Positions 9,193-17,956 of a DNA stretch of 64,000 bases are shown here, in pieces. How positions within the stretch are numbered: position 1 is the stretch's first letter; every line of letters starts with the position of its first letter. A program made the translations under genes and the position numbers. The DNA lies in contig NZ_OMKE01000023.1 in assembly GCF_900299535.1 (NCBI RefSeq), forward strand, positions 186,001-250,000. The letters are read 5' to 3'. The notes below the pieces were generated by a model that saw only the letters and a program-made list of their open reading frames with translations, was not told the DNA's origin and did not search any database. The DNA comes from Aquimarina aquimarini (lineage in GTDB: Bacteria > Bacteroidota > Bacteroidia > Flavobacteriales > Flavobacteriaceae).

Positions 9193-10344
9193 ATGCAAAA
9201 ATTAATTAGGGTTACTACAGTACCTATTTCATTGGGGAAATTATTGCAAGGGCAATTAAAATTTATGTCTCAATATTATGAGATTATTGGGGTGTCAAGC
9301 TCTGGTGATGATCAACTGGATATTGTATCCGAAAATGAGGAAGTACCAGTAATTCCTGTTGAAATGACCCGAAAAATTACTCCACTACAAGATCTTAAAG
9401 CAGTATACCAATTATATAAGATATTCAAAAAAGAAAAACCAACAATAGTTCATAGTCATACTCCTAAGGCTGGAACATTATCAATGATTGCCGCAAAAAT
9501 GGCTGGTGTACCACATCGATTGCATACAATTGCAGGATTACCACTACTAGAAGCAAAAGGGAGTAAAAGAATATTGCTAGACACAGTAGAAAAAATAACG
9601 TATGGTTGTGCAACCAAAATTTATCCTAATTCTACAGGGCTTCACACGATTGTTACAGATAATAAATATACATCTTCAAAGAAATTAAAAGTTATTGGTA
9701 ATGGAAGCTCAAATGGTATAGATACCTCTTTTTTTGACCCATCATTATATTCTGAAGAAGAAAATGTTGTATTGTCCAAAAGTTTGGGGATTGATCCAAA
9801 TGATATTGTAATTGTATTTGTAGGGCGATTAGTAACCGATAAAGGAATAAATGAACTCATACGAGCTTTCAAAAAAATTAATGAGATTCATACCAATGTG
9901 AAATTACTTCTGGTAGGGACTTATGAAAAAGATCTAGATCCATTATTACCTGATATTGAAAAAGAAATTAATACCAATACAAATATTATAATGGTGGGAT
10001 GGCAAGATGATGTACGCCCTTATTTTGCAATATCAGATTTATTAGCATTCCCTAGTTATAGAGAAGGTTTTCCTAATGTAGTGATGCAAGCGGGAGCTAT
10101 GGGACTAGCAAGTATTGTTACAGATATTAATGGGTGTAATGAAATCGTAACTGATGGTGAAAATGGTAAGATAATTCCTGTAAAAGATACAGAAGCTTTG
10201 TTTAATAGTATAAAAATACTGGTAGAAGATCATGAGCTTAGAAAAAATATAGCCGCCAGAGCCAGAGCATCTATAACAAGTAGATATGAACGGACCTATA
10301 TTTGGAAAGAACTTTTAAAAGAATATGAATCACTAGATCATTAA
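9193..10344 (+). CDS. Glycosyltransferase family 4 (GT-B fold)
   Basis: The start is set at the ATG at 9193 (MQKLIRVTTVPISL). The frame is open from an ATG at 9109, but the extra 28 residues do not resemble a GT N-terminus. The enzyme shows an N-terminal acceptor domain (HSHTPKAGTLSMIAAKMAGVPHRLHT) and a C-terminal nucleotide-sugar domain with VFVGRLVTDKGINELI and the EX7E-like stretch SYREGFPNVVMQAGAMG. It should add a sugar from an NDP or UDP donor to a lipid-linked intermediate in the cytoplasm. It resembles PglA/WcaA-type enzymes used in bacterial glycan assembly, but donor and linkage cannot be read. It leads the long rightward biosynthetic run that follows. Confidence 0.92.
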   Translation: MQKLIRVTTVPISLGKLLQGQLKFMSQYYEIIGVSSSGDDQLDIVSENEEVPVIPVEMTRKITPLQDLKAVYQLYKIFKKEKPTIVHSHTPKAGTLSMIAAKMAGVPHRLHTIAGLPLLEAKGSKRILLDTVEKITYGCATKIYPNSTGLHTIVTDNKYTSSKKLKVIGNGSSNGIDTSFFDPSLYSEEENVVLSKSLGIDPNDIVIVFVGRLVTDKGINELIRAFKKINEIHTNVKLLLVGTYEKDLDPLLPDIEKEINTNTNIIMVGWQDDVRPYFAISDLLAFPSYREGFPNVVMQAGAMGLASIVTDINGCNEIVTDGENGKIIPVKDTEALFNSIKILVEDHELRKNIAARARASITSRYERTYIWKELLKEYESLDH

Positions 10345-10446
10345 GAAACTGTAGTGTATTGTTGTGTAACTAAGTGTAGAACTAGAGTGAAACAAAAAGA
10401 AAATTATGAATTCTATTCAATTTTCTAACCCCATAAAAAGAAGCAG

Positions 10447-11496
10447 ATGAAAACAAAACTACTTTTATTACAAAAAAGATTTTTAGTTTTTTTTAATGAT
10501 AAAAATAGGAAAGGAATTTTTCAGATCATGAGAGAAGCATTTGTTTTTTGGGTCGTAAAACAAGAGCTTCCTTATTTTTACTTTGGTAAATTTTTATATA
10601 GAAAAAATGTTACTAATTATAAAGACTATTTAAGTAGTAAAGAGATAGATAAAGTAACATTGTCCAAGAATTTACACCATTTCCAATACGCTTCTTTACT
10701 TCGCAATAAGCTAGCTTTCTCATATTATATGGAACATAATAATATGCCAGTACCTGCTTTACTAAGTCATAATTTAAAAAACAGATTCTTTTTTCAATCA
10801 AAGGAGAATATGGTTATGAATAAAGAAGATCTGTTTATGTATTTTAAAAACGTATTCGAGAATACAGGAAAAACAAAAGTATTTGTGAAAGCTATTATAG
10901 AAATGGGAGGAACAGGAGCCTATCTTATTACTCAACAAAACTTGAAAAAAGAAATAGATGCGTATGGAGCTTATATACTTAATAATGATTGTATTCATCA
11001 AGATGTGATAGAACAACATGAAGTAATCAACAGTATATATAAACATAGCGTAAATACTATTCGGTTTGATACGTATCTTGATAAGCATAATACTACACAT
11101 GTTTTATCTGCTTTTATGAGATTTGGTAGAGGAGGCAGTGTAATTGATAATGGAAGTTTAGGTGGTTTTTATGTTTCTATTGATTTGGATAAAGGAACAT
11201 TAATAGGAAAAAGCCATCAGTTAATGAAATATGGTGGAGAACAATTAAGTGCACATCCAGATACTGGCGTTGTCTTTGAGAACTTTAAAATCCCATATTT
11301 CGAGGAGTCCATTGCATTAATAAAGCAGGCAGTGTCCTTTATTCCCGACCGAATAATAGGTTGGGATATTGCTATAAGTAACAATGGTCCCGTAATTATT
11401 GAAGGTAATGATAATAATTCTTTTGTTACCCCAGATATTGCTTATGGTGGATATCTTAAACACCCTATGTTTAAAGAAATTATGGAAGAAGCTTAA
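10447..11496 (+). CDS. Sugar-transfer-associated ATP-grasp protein
   Basis: A 349-residue protein matching the ATP-grasp group found in bacterial polysaccharide clusters. It has FVKAIIEMGGTGAYLI in the nucleotide-binding lobe, SVNTIRFDTYL, MRFGRGGSVIDNGSLGG, and the Mg-binding end DIAISNNGPVIIEGNDNNSF. ATP-grasp enzymes join a carboxylate to an amine or thiol through an acyl phosphate, so it may attach an amino acid or other acid to a sugar or carrier. It starts a tight gene run (gaps of 27, 18, 15, 9 and 7 bases up to 16318) that also holds two other acid-activating enzymes and a carrier protein. The exact substrate is unknown. Confidence 0.85.
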   Translation: MKTKLLLLQKRFLVFFNDKNRKGIFQIMREAFVFWVVKQELPYFYFGKFLYRKNVTNYKDYLSSKEIDKVTLSKNLHHFQYASLLRNKLAFSYYMEHNNMPVPALLSHNLKNRFFFQSKENMVMNKEDLFMYFKNVFENTGKTKVFVKAIIEMGGTGAYLITQQNLKKEIDAYGAYILNNDCIHQDVIEQHEVINSIYKHSVNTIRFDTYLDKHNTTHVLSAFMRFGRGGSVIDNGSLGGFYVSIDLDKGTLIGKSHQLMKYGGEQLSAHPDTGVVFENFKIPYFEESIALIKQAVSFIPDRIIGWDIAISNNGPVIIEGNDNNSFVTPDIAYGGYLKHPMFKEIMEEA

Positions 11497-11523
11497 TAGT
11501 TAGTAGAAGAAGAGATAATACTT

Positions 11524-12828
11524 ATGAAAATACCTGAAATAATAAGAAATAAAGCATTTTGGTACCTTGATGCATTAAAAGGAGGTGAAAAACGTAATCA
11601 CTACAATGATATTAAGTTTATTCTTGAAAACCCAATATCAAAGACTGCAATAGATATTAAGAATAAAAATTTAAAAAATATTCTAGAGCATGCTGTAAAC
11701 TCTGTTGGTTATTATAAAAAAAATAAGTCTTATAACTCTATTACAGATTTTCCTGTGGTAAACAAAAATGTAATTAGAGATAATTTTGAACATTTTCAAT
11801 CTGTAGACTATAAATCTAAGCCTAAATTTTTGGTGAAAACAAGTGGTTCTACAGGAACACCATTCGAAGTATATCAAGACAAAAGAAAGAGAATGAGAAG
11901 TATTGCGGATACGATCTTTTTTTCTGAAAAGGTGGGTTTTAAAGTGGGGTATCGACTTACTTATTTTAGATTATGGAATGCATTTGAGAACAAAGGGAAG
12001 CTAACCCAATGGTTTCAAAATCTAGTACCTGTTGATGTATTTGAACTAAGTAAAAAAGAAACAATAAAGAGAGTGCTTCATACACTTTCAAGAAGTAAAT
12101 CTTCCAATAGCTGGTTAGGATATGCCTCTGCTTATGAAGAAATATGTAAATATCTTGATAAAAAACAATCGTTGCCAGTCTCAAATACATTGAAATCAGC
12201 AATTGCTATATCAGAACGGCTTAATGATTACACAAAGCAAGCGATGTATACGCATTTTAATATTAAGGTAATATCTAGATATTCTAATGTAGAAAATGGA
12301 ATCATAGCGCAACAACTACTAGAAGAAGATACTGTATTTAGAATAAATGAGGCTAGTTATTATGTAGAAGTCTTAGAACTTGATACTAATAAAATTGCTG
12401 CAGATGGTACACCTGGGCGAATTGTAATTACAGATTTATTTAATTACTGTATGCCTATGCTTAGATATGATACAGGAGATATTGGTATAAAGAATGCGGT
12501 CAATTCTCAAATAGTATTATCAACAATAGAAGGAAGAAAAATAGATGTTATTTATGATACAAAAGGAGAAATTATAACGATTAATCTGGTGTTGCTGGTA
12601 AATAAATACCCAATGCTAAAACAGTGTCAACTTATTCAGAAATCCGTAGGAAAATATGAACTTAAATTAAATGAAAAAGAAGGATTTATGCGCGAAAAAG
12701 AGTTTGTTAGCGAATTTAAAGTGTATTTGGGCGAAGATGCTCTTATTACCGTAAAATATGTTGATGAAATTCCGTTACTTGCATCTGGAAAAAGAAGAGT
12801 AATGGTTAATGAAATGATAAATTCATAA
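11524..12828 (+). CDS. PaaK/CapK-like adenylate-forming ligase
   Basis: A 434-residue member of the phenylacetate-CoA-ligase-like branch of adenylate-forming enzymes, called CapK in capsule loci. The phosphate-binding loop is KTSGSTGTPFEVYQD, the AMP-site region reads ISRYSNVENGIIAQQ, and YDTGDIG is the ribose-contact motif. The C-terminal part ends in LASGKRRVMV, a K-containing tail like the catalytic lysine segment of the superfamily. It should activate a carboxylic acid with ATP and pass it to a thiol or another acceptor. In polysaccharide clusters its function is not established. Here it stands one gene before a sugar transferase and three before a second, different adenylating enzyme. 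Confidence 0.82.
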   Translation: MKIPEIIRNKAFWYLDALKGGEKRNHYNDIKFILENPISKTAIDIKNKNLKNILEHAVNSVGYYKKNKSYNSITDFPVVNKNVIRDNFEHFQSVDYKSKPKFLVKTSGSTGTPFEVYQDKRKRMRSIADTIFFSEKVGFKVGYRLTYFRLWNAFENKGKLTQWFQNLVPVDVFELSKKETIKRVLHTLSRSKSSNSWLGYASAYEEICKYLDKKQSLPVSNTLKSAIAISERLNDYTKQAMYTHFNIKVISRYSNVENGIIAQQLLEEDTVFRINEASYYVEVLELDTNKIAADGTPGRIVITDLFNYCMPMLRYDTGDIGIKNAVNSQIVLSTIEGRKIDVIYDTKGEIITINLVLLVNKYPMLKQCQLIQKSVGKYELKLNEKEGFMREKEFVSEFKVYLGEDALITVKYVDEIPLLASGKRRVMVNEMINS

Positions 12829-12846
12829 TAAGTAATACTACGAGTT

Positions 12847-13452
12847 ATGTATAGAATATTTATCAAAAGAAGCTTGGATTTTTGTATATCCCTGATTGTA
12901 CTTATTTCTATCTTACCAGTGTTTATGGTATTAGTTCTTTTTTTGGCAGTAGCCAATCAAGGAAAACCTTTTTTTGTACAGAGAAGACCTGGTAAAAATG
13001 AAAAAATCTTTAGTATCATAAAGTTTAAAACCATGAATGATAAAAAAGATACCAATGGAGATTTGTTACCAGATAAAGATAGAATTACCAAAATAGGAAT
13101 GTTTGTTAGGAAAACTTCTCTAGATGAGATTCCTCAACTTATTAATGTACTATTAGGGCAGATGTCATTAATTGGTCCAAGACCATTAATAATAGAGTAT
13201 TTACCTATATATAATAAAGAGCAAAAAAGGAGACACAATGTAAGGCCTGGAATTACTGGGTGGGCACAGATTAATGGAAGAAACTCAATCACATGGAAAA
13301 AGAAGTTTGAATATGATGTATGGTATGTAAAGCATTATAACTTCTTATTAGATGCCAAAATTGTAGGGTTAACTCTTAAAAAAGTAATTCAAAAAAAAGA
13401 TGTAAACCTTTCTGAAGAAGTGACATCAGAATATTTTAATGGTAAAAATTAG
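12847..13452 (+). CDS. Small phosphoglycosyl transferase (PglC-like sugar transferase), copy 1
   Basis: A 201-residue monotopic initiating transferase of the bacterial sugar transferase family. It has the N-terminal membrane-entering hairpin after the KRSLD motif, FFVQRRPGKNEKIFSIIKFKTM, the catalytic Asp93-Glu94 dyad in SLDEIPQL, SLIGPRPL, and RPGITGWAQINGRN. It moves a phospho-sugar from a UDP-sugar to polyprenyl phosphate and so starts repeat-unit synthesis. The length is that of the minimal PglC form, without the extra membrane domain of WbaP/WcaJ. A second, diverged copy lies at 17274. Confidence 0.93.
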   Translation: MYRIFIKRSLDFCISLIVLISILPVFMVLVLFLAVANQGKPFFVQRRPGKNEKIFSIIKFKTMNDKKDTNGDLLPDKDRITKIGMFVRKTSLDEIPQLINVLLGQMSLIGPRPLIIEYLPIYNKEQKRRHNVRPGITGWAQINGRNSITWKKKFEYDVWYVKHYNFLLDAKIVGLTLKKVIQKKDVNLSEEVTSEYFNGKN

Positions 13453-13467
13453 CTTTTAGTATAGTAA

Positions 13468-14559
13468 ATGAATGAAAATTTAGAAATAGTAGCTTTAACC
13501 AAAAAAATGCTAAGAGAAGGTATTGAGAAGAATACCTATTGGATAGGAGCATTGGCACCATTACCCAAAAGTAAAGCATTATGGCTGATCTCTAACTCAA
13601 GAATTGAAGAAGAGGAATACTGTGGTGTTATCGGGTATGCAGATAAAAAAATGATTTCTTTTGTTTTTATGTTTCCAGATCTTCTTAATACTCCAGAAAA
13701 AAATAAAGTGTACTGGATGATTTCCTGGTGGGTAGATAAAAAATTCAAAGATACCATCCTAGGAACCTATATATATAATGAGGCTGTAAATCTAACTGGT
13801 AAACAGGTTTTGATTAAATCATATGCTGAAAATGTAACTACTTTTTATAAAAAACAACCTTTTACAGTAATAGCATCCAGATTACGACATACCATTTTTT
13901 TTAGCCTTGATGCTTCTATGCTTATAGGTAGGTTTAAGTTTTTAAAGTCATTTAAATTTATTTTGGATCGAGTTGATGCTACAGTAGCTTCGGTGATAAG
14001 ACTTATAAATAGATCAAAAGTCAGAAATAAAACAAAATCATTAACCTACAACTATATGTATCAATTAGATGATATAACATGGGAGTTTGTAGCGCCATTG
14101 TGTAAAAATGATTTGATTTACAAGACAAAAGAATATGTAAATTGGCAGATTAACCCCAGTCAATATATGCAGACACCAATTTCTGCTAAGCATCCATATA
14201 CCTCATTGCAAACAGGAGTAAGTAATAATATATATATTCATAATGTAGCAATTATAAAGGAAAATCAAATTATAGGTTTTTTATCATATATAATTAATTA
14301 TAATGAATTTAATGTTAAATATTTTTTGGTTAAAGAAGAGGTGCATTACGATACTTGTATAGATGCTTTAATAGAGAATTTTATTCAAAAAAAGGCAAAG
14401 TTTATTTTTACCGATGATACTAAGTTGTCTGATGCAATTACAAAGCGGTATACTACAATTTTTACGCATAGAGTAATGAAAAAAGGATTGGCTCATAACG
14501 AGACAAATTTGAATTTTGAAAATTCGAACATGTTAAACAGAGATGGGCATTTTTATTAA
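13468..14559 (+). CDS. Unknown protein with possible tandem GNAT-like folds
   Basis: A 363-residue soluble protein that I cannot assign to a named family. The N-terminal half (about residues 1-140) reads like an acyltransferase of the GNAT type, with alternating beta strands, YMISWWVDKKFKDTILGTYIY-like core order and a stretch near YAENVTTFYKKQPF. The C-terminal half (about 190-345) repeats a similar order, with FVAPLCKND, NWQINPSQY and IIKENQIIGFLSYII. The gene lies nine bases before the adenylation enzyme and its carrier, so an acyl or aminoacyl transfer role on an amino sugar is a reasonable guess. The fold reading is by eye only. Confidence 0.55.
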   Translation: MNENLEIVALTKKMLREGIEKNTYWIGALAPLPKSKALWLISNSRIEEEEYCGVIGYADKKMISFVFMFPDLLNTPEKNKVYWMISWWVDKKFKDTILGTYIYNEAVNLTGKQVLIKSYAENVTTFYKKQPFTVIASRLRHTIFFSLDASMLIGRFKFLKSFKFILDRVDATVASVIRLINRSKVRNKTKSLTYNYMYQLDDITWEFVAPLCKNDLIYKTKEYVNWQINPSQYMQTPISAKHPYTSLQTGVSNNIYIHNVAIIKENQIIGFLSYIINYNEFNVKYFLVKEEVHYDTCIDALIENFIQKKAKFIFTDDTKLSDAITKRYTTIFTHRVMKKGLAHNETNLNFENSNMLNRDGHFY

Positions 14560-14568
14560 ATAAAAGAG

Positions 14569-16071
14569 ATGAAATTTGTAAGAAAACTACAAGAATCAAT
14601 TGAGAACCATATAGATCATAATGCATTATGTATAAACAATATATTTTATACATATAAGGATTTTGCTAATGAAATTTCTAAAATAAGAAAAGCAATATCC
14701 AATACTATTGAAGATACAGAGAAACTGATTGGGTTGGTAACCAATGATGATATTCAGACCTATGCCACTATCATTGCATTATGGCTTGAAGGCAAAGCGT
14801 ATGTACCTGTTAATCCATCTACTCCTGTAGAACGTAATATCAGAATTTTAGAGCTTACAGAAGCTAAATATATTATTGATTCTTCAAAAGAATCTGACTA
14901 CAAAGATTATGTTGTTATAAAATCTTTAGTACTACAGCATACAGAAATCAATTTGAAACCTAAACAGGTATCAGAAGATCAAATAGCTTATATTTTGTTT
15001 ACATCTGGTACAACAGGACAACCCAAAGGAGTTCCGATTACTTTCTCTAATGTAGAAGCATTAGTTGATGCAGTTGATGCAGAACCAGAATTTAATTTAC
15101 TACCTACTGATCGATGCTTGCAGATGTTTGAACTTACATTTGATTTTTCTGTAGTCACTTATTTGTTTCCTTTTTTATCAGCTTCTTGTATTTATACCAT
15201 TCCAAAAGGCGCTATCAAATATTTTTATATTTTCAAGCTTATCAAGGAGCAGAAACTTACTGTGCTTACTATGGTACCTTCTATTATTAATTATTTACGT
15301 CCATACTTTCCAGAGATTAATGCTCCAGACGTAAGATATTGTAGTTTTGGAGGAGGGGCCTTGCATAATGATATAGCAAAAGAATGGAGTAACTGTATAC
15401 CAAACTGTAAAATTTTTAATTACTATGGTCCAACAGAATTTACGGTATATAGTGGTTTTTACCCATACCATAAAGAAACACACCAGAAATCCCATAATGG
15501 AATAATTTCAATAGGAACACCACAAAAAGATGCTTTATATCTTGTTGTAGATGAGGATAATAATGAAGTTCCTATAGGGGTGACAGGAGAGTTATGTCTA
15601 GGTGGCCCACAAGTTACACCTGGATATTGGAAAAATAAAGAACGAAACGCCCAAAGCTTTTTTGTCAGAAAAGAAAATACTATAGAGCAACGTTATTATA
15701 AAACTGGTGATTTGTGTTTTAAAGATAAAGAAGGAGATTACCAATATGTAGGCAGAGCAGATTTTCAGGTAAAAATTAGAGGATATCGAGTAGAGTTAGC
15801 AGAAATTGAATTTCATGCCAAATTCATTTCTGATAAAAAAGTGAATATGGTAGCACTTGATATTATAAATTCTTTAGGAAATGCAGAATTAGGTCTAGCA
15901 ATAGAATCAGAAGAGTTTGATATCAAAGAAATATTTGAATATATGAAAACAAAAATGCCAGATTATATGATCCCTATGCACGTGAGATTTATCAAAGAAT
16001 TCCCGCATAGTATGAATGGTAAAATCGACAGAAAAAAATTAAGAACATATTTTGATATAAAAAATAAATAG
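14569..16071 (+). CDS. Amino-acid-type adenylation enzyme (DltA/NRPS A-domain-like)
   Basis: A 500-residue stand-alone adenylation protein, close to DltA in length. Core motifs are in order: LFTSGTTGQPKGVPI (A3 phosphate loop), FELTFDFSV (A4), FNYYGPTEFTVYS (A5), GELCLGGPQVTPGYW (A6), YKTGDL (A7), GRADFQVKIRGYRVELAEIE (A8), and NGKIDRKKL (A10 lysine). The Asp in FDFS corresponds to the residue that binds the alpha-amino group in amino-acid-activating A domains, so an amino acid is the likely substrate. The carrier-protein gene follows after seven bases, so the product is presumably loaded as a thioester on that carrier. It resembles the DltA-DltC pair of teichoic acid alanylation. Confidence 0.88.
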   Translation: MKFVRKLQESIENHIDHNALCINNIFYTYKDFANEISKIRKAISNTIEDTEKLIGLVTNDDIQTYATIIALWLEGKAYVPVNPSTPVERNIRILELTEAKYIIDSSKESDYKDYVVIKSLVLQHTEINLKPKQVSEDQIAYILFTSGTTGQPKGVPITFSNVEALVDAVDAEPEFNLLPTDRCLQMFELTFDFSVVTYLFPFLSASCIYTIPKGAIKYFYIFKLIKEQKLTVLTMVPSIINYLRPYFPEINAPDVRYCSFGGGALHNDIAKEWSNCIPNCKIFNYYGPTEFTVYSGFYPYHKETHQKSHNGIISIGTPQKDALYLVVDEDNNEVPIGVTGELCLGGPQVTPGYWKNKERNAQSFFVRKENTIEQRYYKTGDLCFKDKEGDYQYVGRADFQVKIRGYRVELAEIEFHAKFISDKKVNMVALDIINSLGNAELGLAIESEEFDIKEIFEYMKTKMPDYMIPMHVRFIKEFPHSMNGKIDRKKLRTYFDIKNK

Positions 16072-16078
16072 ACAATAG

Positions 16079-16318
16079 ATGAGCAAAGATGAAATTTTAT
16101 CAAAAGTAAAGGAAGCTTTTGTATCGGTATTAGAACATGATAATTTTCAACTTACCGATGAAACCACTGCCGATGATGTTGATGGTTGGGAGTCTGTTAC
16201 CCATATGATGATCATTTCTGAAGTAGAAAAAATATTTAATATTAAATTTAAATTGATGGATCTCATGAATATGAATAATGTAGGGGATTTAATCAAAACC
16301 ATAGAATCTGAATTGTGA
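16079..16318 (+). CDS. Acyl/peptidyl carrier protein (DltC-like)
   Basis: A 79-residue acidic helical protein. The phosphopantetheine site is Ser39 in DDVDGWESVTHMM, where the more common Asp before the Ser is Glu. Size and architecture fit a stand-alone carrier. It sits directly after the adenylation gene and closes the tight run that begins at 10447, so it is the obvious partner for thioester loading. Whether it carries an amino acid or another acyl group depends on the specificity of the adenylation enzyme. Confidence 0.9.
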   Translation: MSKDEILSKVKEAFVSVLEHDNFQLTDETTADDVDGWESVTHMMIISEVEKIFNIKFKLMDLMNMNNVGDLIKTIESEL

Positions 16319-16486
16319 TTGATATAAGGGAATTATCATAGATTTAGATATTACAAACTATAGATTAGTGTTTAATATGCTAGTTTTTAGTATTTTAGGG
16401 AGAAAAAGGAAAAGTTGGATAAAATCATTAGAAGCTACATTTGATTTGTGAAAAATAGGCTTACTATTGATTTGTAAGAAATAAAC

Positions 16487-17185
16487 ATGGAAAAAATCCT
16501 CATTATTGGAGCTTCTGGTCATGCCAAAGTAATCATAGAAACTATAGAATTGAATGATAATTATGAGATTCATGGTCTTATTGATACGTTCAAACCAAAA
16601 GGAAGTAAATTACTGAGATATGAAGTTCTAGGAAAAGAAGAAGACATTCTTAGCTTAATGAAGCAAGGTGTAAGAAAAGGAGTTATTGCAATTGGTGATA
16701 ATTGGGTACGATACCAAATGTATTTAAAAATAAAAGCAATAGCTCCCGATTTTGAGTTTATTACTGTAATTCATCCATCAGTGGTTATTAGCCCAAGTGT
16801 TATGATGGGAGAAGGAACGGTAGTGCTAGCTTCTGTAACAATTAATGCAGAAGCGCAAGTAGGAGATTTTTGTATTTTGAATACAGGGGTTAATCTTGGT
16901 CATGATAGTATTATGAAAGAATTTTCTAGTCTTGCTCCTGGAGCTACTATAGGTGGTAATGTATATATAGGAAAAGGAACAGCGATATCATTAGGCGCTA
17001 ATATAATACAAGGAATCATGATTGGAGAATATAGTGTAGTAGGAGCAGGTTCAGTTATTGTCAATAATATAAATGATTATAAATTGGCCTATGGAGTTCC
17101 TGCAAGAGAAATAAGAACAGTAAAAAAAGGAGAACGTTATTTATCTGGTCTTTGGGGAAGAGATAAAAATAAAAATAATGAATAG
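16487..17185 (+). CDS. PglD/NeuD-type sugar N/O-acetyltransferase
   Basis: A 232-residue protein with an N-terminal Rossmann-like part (ILIIGASGHAKVIIETIE), then hexapeptide repeats of a left-handed beta-helix from about residue 100 to 215. Putative catalytic His139 lies in NLGHDSIM, matching the His of PglD that acetylates the C4 amine of UDP-4-amino sugars with acetyl-CoA. Together with the PglE- and PglF-like genes near 25.6-28.7 kb it completes a bacillosamine-type route. It starts after a 168-base gap that follows the carrier-protein gene. It could equally O-acetylate a sialic-acid-like sugar. Confidence 0.87.
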   Translation: MEKILIIGASGHAKVIIETIELNDNYEIHGLIDTFKPKGSKLLRYEVLGKEEDILSLMKQGVRKGVIAIGDNWVRYQMYLKIKAIAPDFEFITVIHPSVVISPSVMMGEGTVVLASVTINAEAQVGDFCILNTGVNLGHDSIMKEFSSLAPGATIGGNVYIGKGTAISLGANIIQGIMIGEYSVVGAGSVIVNNINDYKLAYGVPAREIRTVKKGERYLSGLWGRDKNKNNE

Positions 17186-17273
17186 TACAGGCTATTCCTT
17201 CTTATTGTTAAAATAAAAACACATTTAAGTCAAAATACTTTTATAAACATAAAAATAACCCGAATTAAAGCAT

Positions 17274-17879
17274 ATGTACAACCCCTATATAAAAAGGATG
17301 TTAGATTTTGTACTTTCATTCTTTGGTATCACATTGTTATTACCAGTCATACTAACACTAATTTTAGTGTTGGTAATTGTAAATAAAGGAGAACCTTTTT
17401 TCTTTCAATTAAGACCTGGAAAAAATGGTGAACTTTTTAAAATTATTAAGTTCAAAACAATGTCAGACCTGAAATCTGGAGATAAAAATAATGAGCATAA
17501 TGTATCCCGTATTACCAAAGCAGGAGCATTTATTAGAAAATATTCATTAGATGAAATATTACAGCTTATTAATGTTTTAAAAGGCGATATGAGTTTAATT
17601 GGTCCAAGACCTCTTTTGGTTGAATATTTACCCTTGTATAATGAGGAACAACAAAAAAGACATGATGTAAGGCCAGGAATAACAGGATGGGCTCAGGTAA
17701 AAGGTAGAAATACAATATCTTGGAGTCAAAAATTTGAATACGATGTTTGGTATGTAAAGAATCTAAATCTTATCTTAGATGTTAAAATTTTATTATTAAC
17801 AATCAAGAAAGTAATTAAGAAAGAAGGAGTTAATGTAGATAAAAATATAACCATGACTGCTTGGAAAGGAAATAACTAA
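17274..17879 (+). CDS. Small phosphoglycosyl transferase (PglC-like), copy 2
   Basis: A 201-residue paralogue of the gene at 12847, equal in length and alignable throughout. It has KRMLDFVLSFFG, FFFQLRPGKNGELFKIIKFKTM, Asp93-Glu94, SLIGPRPLLVEYLPLYNEEQ and RPGITGWAQVKGRN. In this copy the conserved proline after the catalytic dyad is Leu96 (DEILQL in place of DEIPQL). A CCN to TTA change needs two base substitutions, so it is not a simple sequencing slip. It is located next to two PglD-type genes, the usual partner of PglC. The substituted proline may alter activity or specificity. Confidence 0.9.
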   Translation: MYNPYIKRMLDFVLSFFGITLLLPVILTLILVLVIVNKGEPFFFQLRPGKNGELFKIIKFKTMSDLKSGDKNNEHNVSRITKAGAFIRKYSLDEILQLINVLKGDMSLIGPRPLLVEYLPLYNEEQQKRHDVRPGITGWAQVKGRNTISWSQKFEYDVWYVKNLNLILDVKILLLTIKKVIKKEGVNVDKNITMTAWKGNN

Positions 17880-17956
17880 ATAATATAATAAACCGATATA
17901 CCCCACCTATATAAGTACCTATTAACACACGAAAACAAATCAACTTAAATATAGTA

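Noticed and set aside
16319..16486. Possible small gene in the gap after the carrier protein
   Set aside because: The only frame is leftward, overlaps the start of the acetyltransferase gene, and is Phe/Leu/Asn-rich without a family signal.
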